Shown in pieces: positions 17,074 through 26,312 of a stretch of DNA of 64,000 nucleotides. The notes below the pieces were generated by a model. The model ran no database searches. It saw only the letters and a list, made by a program, of their open reading frames with translations, and had not been told where the DNA came from. The stretch is taken from NCBI RefSeq assembly GCF_021233055.1, contig NZ_CP089538.1:4356501-4420500 (forward strand), given 5' to 3'. This DNA comes from Spirosoma oryzicola (lineage in GTDB: Bacteria; Bacteroidota; Bacteroidia; Cytophagales; Spirosomataceae). A program made the translations under genes and the position numbers. Position 1 is the first letter of the stretch. Every line of letters begins with the position of its first letter.

Positions 17074-17721
17074 ATGCACGAATCGCGCGAACATCTACAG
17101 ACGCTGACGGAAATCCGCAGTCTGATGGAACGCTCCTCAAAATTTCTCTCCCTAAGCGGTTTATCTGGCGTATCGGCGGGAATTATTGCGCTCATCGGGG
17201 CAGCTGTCGTTTACCTTCGTCTACAGACCGATACCTTTCAGCTGTTGAACTATCAGCGGCTTGAGCTTTACGATACAGCAGCGCACCAGTCCATCCGCGA
17301 GTTTTTATTAATCGTGGCGTTTAGCGTCTTACTCGCTGCGCTGTTAGCCGGGAGCTATTTTACAATCCGAAAAGCCCGTCGGCAGGGAGCAAGCGTCTGG
17401 AATGCGTCGTCGCAACGGCTGGTCTGGTCGCTGGCCGTGCCCTTGGCAACAGGCGGCTTCTTTTGCCTGGCGTTACTGCATTACGGGCTGATCTGGCTGG
17501 CCTTCCCGGCAACGCTTATTTTTTACGGACTGGCGTTGCTTAATGGAAGTAAATACACCATCCGTGATGTCGAGTCGCTCGGCTACTGCGAAATCGGGCT
17601 TGGCTTATTATCGTTGTTCTGGCCGGGATACAACCTGCTGGCCTGGACAGTCGGCTTTGGCGTTCTGCACATCGTGTACGGACTAGCCATGTATTTTAAA
17701 TACGAACGTAACACTGCATGA
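17074..17721 (+). CDS. Membrane protein paired with a winged-helix regulator
   Basis: A 215-residue protein with about six membrane segments after an N-terminal cytoplasmic stretch (HESREHLQTLTEIRSLMERSSKFLSLSGLSGVSAG). I do not recognise a named domain; similar proteins in Bacteroidota are simply called hypothetical membrane proteins. The stop codon overlaps the start of the regulator at 17718 (ATGA), so translation is probably coupled. That arrangement suggests the membrane protein controls, or is controlled by, the regulator. No catalytic motif is visible. Confidence 0.65.
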   Translation: MHESREHLQTLTEIRSLMERSSKFLSLSGLSGVSAGIIALIGAAVVYLRLQTDTFQLLNYQRLELYDTAAHQSIREFLLIVAFSVLLAALLAGSYFTIRKARRQGASVWNASSQRLVWSLAVPLATGGFFCLALLHYGLIWLAFPATLIFYGLALLNGSKYTIRDVESLGYCEIGLGLLSLFWPGYNLLAWTVGFGVLHIVYGLAMYFKYERNTA

Positions 17722-18014
17722 AAGATCTGCTGGCTCAGTTTAATAAAGCTTTTGAGAGTAAAGCGCGGCTGAATATCATGTCAGTACTCATGGTTAACGA
17801 CGCCATGAGTTTTAATGCGTTTAAAGAACTGCTCGGCCTAACCGACGGTAATCTGGCGACTCACCTGCGGGCGCTGGAAGAATCAGGTTATGTAGCCGTC
17901 CAGAAACAATTCATTGGCCGAAAGCCTAATACCACGTATTCGACTACCGACGCGGGCCGACAGGCTTTTGCCGATCATCTTACCGCGCTGGAGGAGTTTA
18001 TCAGGAATATGTGA
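17718..18014 (+). CDS. Winged-helix transcriptional regulator (ArsR/MarR-like, HTH_34)
   Basis: A 98-residue protein that is essentially one winged helix: SKARLNIMSVLMVNDAMSFNAFKELLGLTDGNLATHLRALEESGYVAVQKQFIGRKPNTTYSTTDAGRQAFADHLTALE. The recognition helix is TDGNLATHLRALEESGYV, and the wing holds the basic RKPNTTY. Such short proteins usually bind DNA as dimers. It shares a 4-bp overlap with the membrane-protein gene before it and lies 49 bp before a glycosyltransferase. Its targets are unknown; autoregulation of the pair is a reasonable guess. Confidence 0.85.
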   Translation: MKDLLAQFNKAFESKARLNIMSVLMVNDAMSFNAFKELLGLTDGNLATHLRALEESGYVAVQKQFIGRKPNTTYSTTDAGRQAFADHLTALEEFIRNM

Positions 18015-18063
18015 TCGTCCCGCCGTATGACTAGTATCTTTACGGCAGCGCCATTTATACATT

Positions 18064-18939
18064 ATGAAAGTAACCGGTTTCAGCATTGTCCGAAACGCCA
18101 TCAAGTTCGATTACCCCATCGTAGAAGCCATTCAATCTGTTCTGCCTCTTTGCGATGAATTTGTCGTAGCAGTCGGTCAGTCAGACGATGACACGCTCGC
18201 GTTGATCCAGCGTATTGATTCCACTAAAATCCGCATTGTCGAAACGGTTTGGGATGATTCGCTACGATCAGGCGGGCAGGTCTTAGCCGTTGAAACCAAT
18301 AAAGCCTTAGCTGCCGTTTCAGCCGATACGGACTGGGCTTTTTACATTCAGGGGGATGAGGTTCTTCATGAGCGGTATATCCCCGCTGTCCGACAGGCGA
18401 TGGAACGGTACCTTGATCAGCCTGACGTAGAAGGGCTTCTGTTTAAGTACCTGCACTTTTATGGTTCGTACCAATACATCGGTGACTCTCCGCAGTGGTA
18501 TCGCCACGAAATACGCATCATTCGCAACACGGGCAATGTGATTGCTTACCGGGATGCTCAGGGGTTCCGCACCAAAGACAATCAGAAACTGCATGTTAAG
18601 CCTGTCGATGCTTACGTTTATCACTACGGCTGGGTAAAGCCGCCTGAGGTGCAGCAGGAAAAAATAGCCGGTACGCGACGATTCTGGCACAACGACGATC
18701 AACCCGCCCAACCGCAGCAGGCCCCCGATCCGTTTGATTACAGCACGATTGATGCGCTGGCCGAATTCAAGGATTCCCATCCAGCCGTTATGCAGCCCCG
18801 CATCGATGCCCAGCACTGGCAGTTTAACTTTAACATCCGCGAAAAAAAGTATTCATTCAAAAATCGGCTCAAAATCGTCGTCGAACGGCTAACCGGCTGG
18901 CGCATGGGCGAGTATCGCAACTATAAATTGCTTCGGTAG
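18064..18939 (+). CDS. Family 2-like glycosyltransferase
   Basis: A 291-residue cytoplasmic protein with a GT-A fold. VTGFSIVRNAIKFDYPIVEAIQS at the start, CDEFVVAVGQSDDDT and the DXD-like IQGDEVLHE (about residues 97-105) fit a family 2-like transferase, of the type that begins with an IVRN motif and is often used in cell-surface glycan synthesis. VYHYGWVKPPEVQQEKI in the C-terminal part is shared by this subgroup. Donor and acceptor sugars are unknown. Neighbours (winged helix upstream, LtrA downstream) do not suggest a glycan locus. Confidence 0.8.
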   Translation: MKVTGFSIVRNAIKFDYPIVEAIQSVLPLCDEFVVAVGQSDDDTLALIQRIDSTKIRIVETVWDDSLRSGGQVLAVETNKALAAVSADTDWAFYIQGDEVLHERYIPAVRQAMERYLDQPDVEGLLFKYLHFYGSYQYIGDSPQWYRHEIRIIRNTGNVIAYRDAQGFRTKDNQKLHVKPVDAYVYHYGWVKPPEVQQEKIAGTRRFWHNDDQPAQPQQAPDPFDYSTIDALAEFKDSHPAVMQPRIDAQHWQFNFNIREKKYSFKNRLKIVVERLTGWRMGEYRNYKLLR

Positions 18940-18969
18940 TTTGATAGACAACTACTACTGAACAACTTT

Positions 18970-20193
18970 ATGGCCGACAGCCAGCAGCAAACGCCTGCCA
19001 AGCCCCAACTACGGTCGATGGACGCGGACGGAGAACGACGGGCATCCTGGGCTGAACTACTCAACGACCTGGTTTTTACGGTGATCATCATGCAGTTGGC
19101 CCAGCGGCTGTTGACTTCGCTAACGGGTGAATCACTCGCTGAATTTTTTCTACTATACGTACCTATCTGGTGGCTTTGGAATGGCGAAACCCATTATTCT
19201 ACCCGCTTCGACAATGAGCGGGACGTTGTTCATCGGGTGCTTAGCAGCCTGCAACTACTCGGTCTGATTATATTGGTGGCTTCTATTCCCAGAGCCCTTG
19301 AATCGAATCTATCCTCTGTTGTTTACGCGCTAAGCTATTCCTTTACCCGGCTGATTTTGCTGATCGAGTACGGTCGCGCCTGGTTTTACATTCCTAAAGC
19401 ACGCCCTTACATCCAGCATCTTACGACTGGTTTTGCCGCTTCAATTCTGCTTTGGGTTGCCTCGACCTTCGTCGAAGCGCCGTATCGATACATCCTTTGG
19501 GGCGTTGCGGTGCTTATTGAGCTAGGCACTCCGTTGACCACGTCGGGTAATCGACTGTACAAAGATTTACCTCCTGATGTACGTCATCTACCCGAACGCT
19601 ACGGATTATTTACGCTACTCGTTCTGGGGCAAACGGTTAGCAGCGCAGCCCAGGGTTTGATCGAAAGCGGCTTCGATCTTAAAACGATTGTCGCAACGCT
19701 GCTTGGTGGCATTATTATTATTGGGCTCTGGTGGGCCTACTTCGACCGCTTAGACGACGATGCCGTCCGCCAGGTCAGAGAAGGAGGTGATACCCGCTTG
19801 TACACAGCCTGGCTATATTTGCACCTGCCATTGACCGTTGCGTTGACGACGACAGGCGTTGGTTTAACGTTAGCTATAAAACATATCAACGCTACTGAAC
19901 TCCCTCCTTCGACACACTGGCTATTCATCGGTTCGGTATCTGCTTATTTACTAACCGAGGGATGCATCAGTTTAACGACCTTAAAGGCTGGACCACCGCA
20001 TCCAAGCTTTACGCGGGGTATTTATACACGACTTGGTATCGGTATTTTTCTACTTGTCGTTGGCGCACTAACTTCACTAAGTGCAATGCAATTATTGCTT
20101 CTTTCAGCAGTTAGTATCACAGGACTTATTTTAAGCGATCAACTTGGGCCGGAAGCTCCCGAAAGTGCCGAACGTATCGGGGGCACAACGTAA
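18970..20193 (+). CDS. Low temperature requirement protein A (LtrA) family membrane protein
   Basis: A 407-residue protein with ten or more membrane segments. The N-terminus, RRASWAELLNDLVFTVIIMQLAQRL, is the LtrA signature (usually SWLELFFDLVFVAAIAQLA), followed by WWLWNGETHYSTRFD and the basic and acidic residues of helices 2-4. LtrA was named from cold-sensitive Listeria mutants; its biochemical role is unknown. The gene ends 25 bp before a cytochrome P450 on the same strand, so they may be cotranscribed. Confidence 0.85.
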   Translation: MADSQQQTPAKPQLRSMDADGERRASWAELLNDLVFTVIIMQLAQRLLTSLTGESLAEFFLLYVPIWWLWNGETHYSTRFDNERDVVHRVLSSLQLLGLIILVASIPRALESNLSSVVYALSYSFTRLILLIEYGRAWFYIPKARPYIQHLTTGFAASILLWVASTFVEAPYRYILWGVAVLIELGTPLTTSGNRLYKDLPPDVRHLPERYGLFTLLVLGQTVSSAAQGLIESGFDLKTIVATLLGGIIIIGLWWAYFDRLDDDAVRQVREGGDTRLYTAWLYLHLPLTVALTTTGVGLTLAIKHINATELPPSTHWLFIGSVSAYLLTEGCISLTTLKAGPPHPSFTRGIYTRLGIGIFLLVVGALTSLSAMQLLLLSAVSITGLILSDQLGPEAPESAERIGGTT

Positions 20194-20218
20194 CGTCTGG
20201 CTTCGTTTTAGTTTTGCT

Positions 20219-21580
20219 ATGGAAACTACACTTTCTCCCATTCGTCCAATTCCCGTTCATCCGGGTTTACCCGTTGTAGGCAACACGCTTGAGTACCTAC
20301 GCGACCCACTAGCATTTTTTCGGCGGCTCCAACGGGATTATGGACACGAGCGCATGGTACGCATCAATGTGGGTGGTCGTGCCACAACGCTCATGCTTAA
20401 ACCCGAAGAAACCAAGCAGGTCGTTCAGGAAAATAACCGCAACTATGGACGAGGCAAATCCTTTGCGATCTTAAAAACGTTTCTGGGCAATGGATTATTA
20501 ACGAGCGAAGGCGACTTATGGCGTAAGCAGCGTCGACTGGCTCAACCCGCTTTTCACCGGCAAAAACTGGCAATCCTGGCCGAAACCATGATTGAAGAAG
20601 CGGTAGCCTGGGCCGATCGCCTAGAAAAAGTAGCGGATAATAAACCCGTCAATTTCTCCACGGCTACTACCGACGTTACTTTACGCATTGTCACAAAAAC
20701 ATTGTTTGGCAGTAGTCTGGGCGACCAGCTAGACAGTCTTTCTACTGCCCTGGCGAATCTGAATCATTTTGCAATCAATGCCGTCGTTAATCCGATTCGA
20801 GCGCCGAAATGGGTACCAACGCCCAGTAAACGCAATTTTGAACGCGCAACAACGCAGGTCAATAACCTGATTTTCGGCATCATCGAATCCCGGCGTAAAA
20901 CGGGCGAAACCCGCGACGACTTACTTGATATGCTGCTGCGCGCTACTGACGAAGAAACGGGAGAAGGCATGTCAGACGAACAGCTTCGAGACGAGATGGT
21001 AACGCTGTTTACGGCGGGCCACGAGACCACGGCCACGTCAATGGCCTGGACGCTGTACTTGCTGGCGCAACACCCTGGCATTCTTCAGCGAGCAAAAGCC
21101 GAAATTAGGGCAACACTTGGAGAGCGCAGTCAGCCGTCGGCGGACGATTTGCGGGCGATGCCTTATTTATCGCAAATCATTAATGAGTCATTACGGCTTT
21201 ATCCGCCCGGCTGGGTAATGAGCCGACTGTCGCTTGGACCGGACCGCTTCGGAGACCACGCCATAGCTGCTAACGAAGGTGTACTACTCAGCCCTTACGT
21301 GTTGCATCATGATCCGGCTAGCTGGTCCGACCCCGAACGTTTTGACCCTGAGCGATTTGCGCCTGAACTCAGTAAAGAAAGACATCCATACGCCTATATG
21401 CCTTTTGGCGGAGGGCCACGGCTGTGCATTGGTAATCAGTTTGCGCTCATGGAAATGCAGGCCCTATTAATTGTTTTACTCCATCGCTTTGAGCTACGTC
21501 CCATACCCGGTTTACAGGTTACGGCTCAACCACTTATTACTCTCCGCCCAAGGCAGGCGGTCCAGATTTATCTGTCTTAA
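20219..21580 (+). CDS. Cytochrome P450
   Basis: A 453-residue soluble P450 if started at ATG 20219 (an in-frame upstream ATG at 20144 overlaps the preceding gene and adds unconserved residues). The I-helix oxygen-binding motif is TAGHETTATS, the K-helix ExxR is in NESLRLYPPGW, and the heme loop FGGGPRLCIGNQF provides the thiolate Cys403. The N-terminal PGLPVVGNTLEYLRDPLAFF has a proline-rich hinge but no anchor. It resembles CYP102/CYP4-like bacterial hydroxylases, whose substrates are often fatty acids or terpenoids; no redox partner is encoded nearby and the substrate is unknown. Confidence 0.95.
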   Translation: METTLSPIRPIPVHPGLPVVGNTLEYLRDPLAFFRRLQRDYGHERMVRINVGGRATTLMLKPEETKQVVQENNRNYGRGKSFAILKTFLGNGLLTSEGDLWRKQRRLAQPAFHRQKLAILAETMIEEAVAWADRLEKVADNKPVNFSTATTDVTLRIVTKTLFGSSLGDQLDSLSTALANLNHFAINAVVNPIRAPKWVPTPSKRNFERATTQVNNLIFGIIESRRKTGETRDDLLDMLLRATDEETGEGMSDEQLRDEMVTLFTAGHETTATSMAWTLYLLAQHPGILQRAKAEIRATLGERSQPSADDLRAMPYLSQIINESLRLYPPGWVMSRLSLGPDRFGDHAIAANEGVLLSPYVLHHDPASWSDPERFDPERFAPELSKERHPYAYMPFGGGPRLCIGNQFALMEMQALLIVLLHRFELRPIPGLQVTAQPLITLRPRQAVQIYLS

Positions 21581-21794
21581 AAATTAAAATTATATTTTCT
21601 AAAGAATCTTAATATGTAACCGTTCCACGGCAATTGCTAAATCATTAAAAACTAAGCGGTACGGTTGCTTCTTGCTCTGGTAGCGTGAAACAGAATTGTA
21701 TCTTTCGCAGCCAGTATTGACATTGTGGTCAAGATGCCCAAACTTAGGTAGTCCATTGATGTTCTTATTTCAATTCACTTTTAAAAGCGACACA

Positions 21795-22172
21795 ATGAGA
21801 CTACAAATTAATGCAGTGCGGTTCACCGCTGATCAGAGCCTGTTAGACTTCATTCAGGCCAAGTTGAACAAGCTAGATACCTTCCACGACCGGATTATTG
21901 GTGGAGAGGTTTTCCTTAAGTTGGATGGGGCTGATTCTAACAAAGTCAAAGAGAAAGTAGTCGAAGTTCGGCTCACAATCCCCGGCAAAGAACTGTTTGT
22001 AAAAGAACACGACAAAAGCTTCGAGAGCGCAACCGACAAGGTACTTGAGGTCTTGAAAGACAAGCTTGTTCGCTGCAAACAAAAACGAAATGATATTTTC
22101 AGCCCGGCTATTACCGAAGCCAAATCCCGAATGAGCGACGAAGAAGAGGTTCTCGAACCCGATGAGTTATAA
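21795..22172 (+). CDS. hpf: Ribosome hibernation-promoting factor, short form (HPF/RaiA)
   Basis: A 125-residue protein if begun at ATG 21795, before MRLQINAVRFTADQSLLDFIQAKLNKL. The beta-alpha-beta-beta-beta-alpha S30AE fold is evident (DRIIGGEVFLKLDG, KVVEVRLTIPGKELFVKEHDKSFESATDKVLEVLKDKLVRCKQKRN). HPF binds the ribosome decoding region and promotes inactive dimers in stationary phase or stress. It lacks the C-terminal dimerisation domain of the long form and ends in an acidic tail, EEEVLEPDEL. It converges with metK and shares a strong terminator with it. Confidence 0.9.
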   Translation: MRLQINAVRFTADQSLLDFIQAKLNKLDTFHDRIIGGEVFLKLDGADSNKVKEKVVEVRLTIPGKELFVKEHDKSFESATDKVLEVLKDKLVRCKQKRNDIFSPAITEAKSRMSDEEEVLEPDEL

Positions 22173-22181
22173 AAATCCCCT

Positions 22182-22223
22182 AAAAAGCGAAAGCCACTCT
22201 GCGTAGAGTGGCTTTCGCTTTTT
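22182..22223. terminator. Shared terminator of hpf and metK
   Basis: A 19-bp perfect stem (22182-22200 with 22205-22223) with a GCGT loop; A-rich 5' arm and T-rich 3' arm give T-tracts on both strands. Confidence 0.9.
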
Positions 22224-22235
22224 AAGAACATTGTG

Positions 22236-23513
22236 TTACAGGCTAAAGGCTTCTTTTACTTTGTCAACAAAGTCAAGCTTTTCCCAGGTAAACAGTTCTA
22301 CTTCCATTTCTTTGGCGTTACCGTTCGACCCAAATTTCTTTGTTACGATCTCGTTCTTACGGCCCATGTGTCCATAAGCAGCCGTTTCTGAATAGATCGG
22401 ATTGCGAAGCTTCAGGCGTTGTTCAATGGCATACGGACGCATATCGAAGATCGCTTCAACTTTCCGGGCAATGTCGCCATCGTTCAGGTCTACTTTAGCC
22501 GTACCGTACGTGTTTACGTAAAGGCCACAAGGCTGAGCGACACCAATCGCATACGACACCTGTACCAGTACTTGGTCGCACAGACCAGCGGCTACCAGGT
22601 TCTTCGCGATGTGACGAGTCGCATACGCAGCCGAACGGTCTACTTTCGACGGATCTTTACCGGAGAAAGCCCCACCGCCGTGCGCACCTTTGCCACCGTA
22701 AGTATCAACAATGATCTTCCGTCCTGTCAGTCCCGTGTCACCATGAGGACCACCGATAACGAATTTGCCCGTTGGGTTGATGTAATACGTAATATCGTCG
22801 GTAAACAGGCTATGCAACTCAGCTTTCTGAGCGGCTTTCACCCGAGGAATTACAATATTGATGATATCCTCTTTAATTTTATTCAACATTGTCTCATCAT
22901 CCGCAAAATCGTCATGCTGCGTTGATACGACAATGGTATCAATTCGGATTGGCTGGTGATCATCCGAATATTCAATCGTTACCTGCGACTTGGCATCGGG
23001 CCGCAGATAGGGCATCAGCTGGCTTTCGTTGTTCCGGATGTTGGACATTTCACGCAGGATAGCGTGCGCCAGATCCAGCGGCAACGGCATGTAGTTGTCG
23101 GTTTCGTTGGTTGCGTAACCAAACATCATGCCCTGATCGCCTGCTCCCTGTGCGTTGGCTTTTGTTTCGAAGTCATCGTTGGCTACCTCGCGGTCAACGC
23201 CCTGATTGATATCAGCTGACTGGTCATGGAGAGCCGAGAAAATACCGCACGAGTTAGCCTCAAACATATACTCGCTCTTGGTATAACCAATTTTGCGAAT
23301 CACATCACGAGTGATCTTTTGAACGTCTAAGTACGTATCAGTCTTGATTTCACCGGCTAACACTACCTGTCCAGTCGTAACCAACGTTTCGCAAGCTACT
23401 TTACTGGACGGATCAAAGGCCAGAAAATTGTCAATTAGCGCGTCGGAGATTTGATCAGCGACTTTATCGGGGTGTCCCTCAGAAACAGATTCGGATGTGA
23501 AGAGATAAGGCAT
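22236..23513 (-). CDS. metK: S-adenosylmethionine synthetase
   Basis: MetK makes S-adenosylmethionine from methionine and ATP in the cytoplasm. The 425-residue protein has [17 protein letters not shown] at the N-terminus, [12 protein letters not shown], the phosphate-loop region [21 protein letters not shown] and [22 protein letters not shown]. Length is slightly longer than E. coli MetK, as in other Bacteroidota. A clear promoter (23545-23574) sits about 30 nt before the start; the leader is too short for a SAM riboswitch, and none of the known types is visible. Confidence 0.98.
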   Translation of the reverse strand: MPYLFTSESVSEGHPDKVADQISDALIDNFLAFDPSSKVACETLVTTGQVVLAGEIKTDTYLDVQKITRDVIRKIGYTKSEYMFEANSCGIFSALHDQSADINQGVDREVANDDFETKANAQGAGDQGMMFGYATNETDNYMPLPLDLAHAILREMSNIRNNESQLMPYLRPDAKSQVTIEYSDDHQPIRIDTIVVSTQHDDFADDETMLNKIKEDIINIVIPRVKAAQKAELHSLFTDDITYYINPTGKFVIGGPHGDTGLTGRKIIVDTYGGKGAHGGGAFSGKDPSKVDRSAAYATRHIAKNLVAAGLCDQVLVQVSYAIGVAQPCGLYVNTYGTAKVDLNDGDIARKVEAIFDMRPYAIEQRLKLRNPIYSETAAYGHMGRKNEIVTKKFGSNGNAKEMEVELFTWEKLDFVDKVKEAFSL

Positions 23514-23544
23514 TACTACTCCGTATGAGCTTGGTTTAACTATG

Positions 23545-23574
23545 CAAATCTACGAGATATTCCATACCGAGCAA
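23545..23574 (-). promoter_or_regulatory. metK promoter
   Basis: Read on the minus strand: TTG (23574-23572), 19 nt, then TAGATTTG (23552-23545), matching TAnnTTTG. The predicted start of transcription leaves about 25 nt of leader. Confidence 0.65.
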
Positions 23575-23776
23575 GAATTCAGGACTTTGGGAGTACAACC
23601 TTATTATCCGGCTAAAATCTCACTCGCCAATTTTTATTTCTTCTCCTAATAATGCTATAACCATACCTTACCCATGCACATCGACTTTTTCATGTTCGAG
23701 TGTTCACCGAACGACTTACTCCATTCCGATGGCTAAGCAAGCAATGGGATGACAAAACAAACCAGATCGTAAGCTC

Positions 23777-23944
23777 TCAACGAATTTTGTTTCGGTTGGC
23801 CAACTGTTCTGTTTTCACGAGTGGCTTTATACGTTGGTGATCGCGCAGTAAAAAGCCAAGCAGAAAACCCGCTCCGGCGGCTAACAAAAGGCAGGCTAAC
23901 CAGACAATCAGATAGAAAGTGTCAGGCTGTAAGTAGTAGTTCAC
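23777..23944 (-). CDS. Small single-pass membrane protein (55 residues)
   Basis: A GTG at 23944 opens a 55-codon frame ending at 23777. The product has one strong membrane helix (residues 11-33, YLIVWLACLLLAAGAGFLLGFLL) followed by a basic tail (RDHQRIKPLVKTEQLANRNKIR), so it would insert with the C-terminus in the cytoplasm. An in-frame stop lies about 14 codons upstream and no ATG is available. No family is recognised. It sits alone in the 530-bp gap between crtY and metK, on their strand. The clear amphipathic membrane design favours a real gene, but the evidence is composition only. Confidence 0.5.
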   Translation of the reverse strand: MNYYLQPDTFYLIVWLACLLLAAGAGFLLGFLLRDHQRIKPLVKTEQLANRNKIR

Positions 23945-24045
23945 GGATAGTACGTTTGGCTTGAAGCGAACAACGATACGATTTGTTCAGCTAGCTGTTA
24001 GGACTCCCCTATTCACTTACGGTAACGAACCTTGTCAAACTTTCT

Positions 24046-25197
24046 TTATCGAACTATTTTTCGACGTAGTACATCAAACAAAGCCGCCGTAAATGGCCAC
24101 CACGGCATCGTTGTAAACAGTCGGATCTCATCCATTAGCCGTGTATCTTCATCCAGAAATGTAAAGACGCGGGGAGAATTTTTTGTGTAGATTTTGGTAA
24201 AAATGTCGTCGGCGGGGTGACGATGTTTCTGGAGAACGTTCAGAAAAATACTATCATAAAGCTTGAACCGTCCCTTAAACCAGGACCTCTTCCGATGAGG
24301 CTTACCCGTCTGATGTAAACTATGAACGATGTCCTGAAGATACCGTTGTGTTCGTTGGAATGTGTAGCCCGTTGACGCCTTTGTGTAACCGCCCGACGTG
24401 CCAATGCGGATAATGTGATCAGATGGGTTCTCTGTAGTCGTCTCGTCGGACATTGGAATTACGCCATACTCGGTTTCGCTGATTCGGTACGCTCCCGTAT
24501 CCAGATACCGGTCGATATACTGCCTCAAGTCAGCTTCGTACTCCTCCTGCGAGAGAAGCTTGTCGTTGAAAAGCGTAAACTCAACTAGGGCTGTTTTTTC
24601 GTTGAATGGTAAGACGTAGAGAAAACGGCAGTCGCCATGCTGCTCCACCCGAAAATCCATAATTTCGGGATAGTTAGGATCGAAACACGCCTTTTCGGTA
24701 GTGATTACCCAGCCTTTGAAGTGCTGGAGTAGGTTATGATTTTCGGGCTGATCTAACTTGAGCGCAAACGTGCTGTCAAACACGTAATCGGCAATGTATG
24801 GCTCATCATCGGCAATGACAAATCCGCCCTGTGGCGTGTCTTTTATGCGATTGATCGTTGCTATTTTGCGCTCTACTGTCGGGTATTTAGCGAGTTCAGC
24901 CTCTATAAATGCGTAGAAGTCAATGCCTCGCAACATTTTATAGTGGTAGTCCACCATATCAATCGGCCCGGAGTACGTAGTACCGTGAAAACTAACGGTC
25001 TCCCATTTACGAAATACGATGGACTCGAACGGCCCTTGTCCTTTCTCCCAAAAACACCAGGTTCGATCGTTCTGGTTTTTAACATCACGATCAATAATCA
25101 GGATCGAGCGGTCGCGCAATGAGGACTGCGTAAGATAATACGCCAGACTCAAGCCTGCCATACCTCCCCCCGCAATGATGAAGTCGTATTTTTTCAT
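24046..25197 (-). CDS. crtY: Lycopene beta-cyclase (CrtY type)
   Basis: A 383-residue FAD-dependent cyclase. The N-terminal Rossmann motif is YDFIIAGGGMAGLSLAYYL; NDRTWCFWEKG is the CrtY/CrtL signature, followed by MVDYHYKMLRGIDFYAF; RIGTSGGYTKASTGYTF is the second nucleotide-binding and substrate region. The enzyme converts lycopene to beta-carotene at the membrane, the step leading to the xanthophyll-type pigments common in coloured Cytophagales. Other crt genes are not in this window. It follows lipA on the same strand but a terminator lies between them. Confidence 0.92.
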   Translation of the reverse strand: MKKYDFIIAGGGMAGLSLAYYLTQSSLRDRSILIIDRDVKNQNDRTWCFWEKGQGPFESIVFRKWETVSFHGTTYSGPIDMVDYHYKMLRGIDFYAFIEAELAKYPTVERKIATINRIKDTPQGGFVIADDEPYIADYVFDSTFALKLDQPENHNLLQHFKGWVITTEKACFDPNYPEIMDFRVEQHGDCRFLYVLPFNEKTALVEFTLFNDKLLSQEEYEADLRQYIDRYLDTGAYRISETEYGVIPMSDETTTENPSDHIIRIGTSGGYTKASTGYTFQRTQRYLQDIVHSLHQTGKPHRKRSWFKGRFKLYDSIFLNVLQKHRHPADDIFTKIYTKNSPRVFTFLDEDTRLMDEIRLFTTMPWWPFTAALFDVLRRKIVR

Positions 25198-25209
25198 GCA
25201 CTAAACAAA

Positions 25210-25234
25210 AAGTCCGGACGAGCCGCCCGGACTT
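25210..25234 (-). terminator. Terminator after lipA
   Basis: AAGTCCGG (25210-25217) pairs with CCGGACTT (25227-25234). On the minus strand the stem is followed by TTTTTG, so it ends the lipA message before crtY. Confidence 0.75.
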
Positions 25235-25285
25235 AATTAGTAAATAACAGGAACACTGAATTGTTTGCAAACAAGTAGACAAACT

Positions 25286-26164
25286 TTATACGTTCACGTG
25301 TTTTTCGGCGTGGTAACTTGAGCGAACAAGTGGTCCTGATTCAACGTATTTGAGTCCCCGCATCAAGCCTTCTTCCTTGTACATAGCAAACGTTTCGGGA
25401 TGAATCCATTCGATTACTTCGTGGTGCATTTTGGTCGGCTGCAAGTACTGACCCAGCGTGAGAACATCCAGGCCATTAGCCGCTAAATCGTCCATCGCTT
25501 TAAAGACTTCATCGTGCGTTTCGCCCAAGCCAAGCATAATCCCCGATTTGGTACGCTGACCGTATTCTTTCGTACGCCGGATCTGCTCCAGACTACGTTC
25601 GTAGCGGGCCTGCGGCCGAACACGACGGTAGAGCCGTTCAACGGTTTCCATGTTGTGAGAAACCACTTCCTGCCCCGCTGAAATCATCCGCTCAAGCGAT
25701 TCCCAGTTGCCTTTTGTGTCAGGAATCAATGTTTCGATCGTCGTTGTAGGCGACGATTCTTTGATAAGTCGTACGGTCTGGTACCATATCTCAGCACCCC
25801 GGTCTTTCAGTTCGTCGCGATTCACCGACGTAATGACAGCGTGCTTCACTTTCATGAGCACAATGGCTTCTGCCACGCGACGAGGCTCATCGGTATCATA
25901 TTCGTTAGGCCGTCCCGTAGCTACCGCGCAGAACGTACAGCTGCGGGTACAGACGTTACCCAGAATCATGAACGTAGCCGTACCTGCGCCCCAGCACTCA
26001 CCCATATTCGGGCAGTTGCCGCTCTCGCAAATCGTGTGGAGCTTATGCTCGTCTACTAGCTTACGCACTTTGGCGTATTCTGGCCCGATCGGCAATTTCA
26101 CACGCAGCCAGTCAGGGCGTTTTTTCCGTTGTTGCTCGGAGGGTATTACTGGTAGTTCAATCAT
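25286..26164 (-). CDS. lipA: Lipoyl synthase
   Basis: LipA is a radical-SAM enzyme with two [4Fe-4S] clusters that inserts sulfur at C6 and C8 of the octanoyl group on lipoyl domains. The 292-residue protein has the auxiliary-cluster motif [12 protein letters not shown] and the radical-SAM motif [10 protein letters not shown], then [18 protein letters not shown] sequence ([15 protein letters not shown]), HNMETV and GLGETHDEV. The C-terminal [14 protein letters not shown] supplies the conserved serine. lipB and the dehydrogenase genes are not adjacent. Confidence 0.97.
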   Translation of the reverse strand: MIELPVIPSEQQRKKRPDWLRVKLPIGPEYAKVRKLVDEHKLHTICESGNCPNMGECWGAGTATFMILGNVCTRSCTFCAVATGRPNEYDTDEPRRVAEAIVLMKVKHAVITSVNRDELKDRGAEIWYQTVRLIKESSPTTTIETLIPDTKGNWESLERMISAGQEVVSHNMETVERLYRRVRPQARYERSLEQIRRTKEYGQRTKSGIMLGLGETHDEVFKAMDDLAANGLDVLTLGQYLQPTKMHHEVIEWIHPETFAMYKEEGLMRGLKYVESGPLVRSSYHAEKHVNV

Positions 26165-26224
26165 GGCTCCTCAATCCTTTCCAACAGAATTCGTTTTTCC
26201 GCCTTAAAGTTCAGCAAAAAAATG

Positions 26225-26302
26225 GAGAAAGCCGTAGTTAAGCAGTGAGGAAATGGCTTGCTGAACAAGAACATCATCCCTCTGCTTCACTACGGCTTTC
26301 TC
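26225..26302 (-). terminator. Long inverted repeat / terminator after the 26313 gene
   Basis: An approximately 20-bp stem with one mismatch (26225-26245 with 26282-26302) around a 36-nt loop. Read on the minus strand it is followed by TTTTTTT, fitting termination of the beta-barrel gene ending at 26313. Confidence 0.7.
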
Positions 26303-26312
26303 TACGAATCTC

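Noticed and set aside
23514..23776. SAM riboswitch upstream of metK
   Set aside because: The leader predicted from the promoter is only about 25 nt, and no SAM-I, SAM-II or other known pattern is visible.
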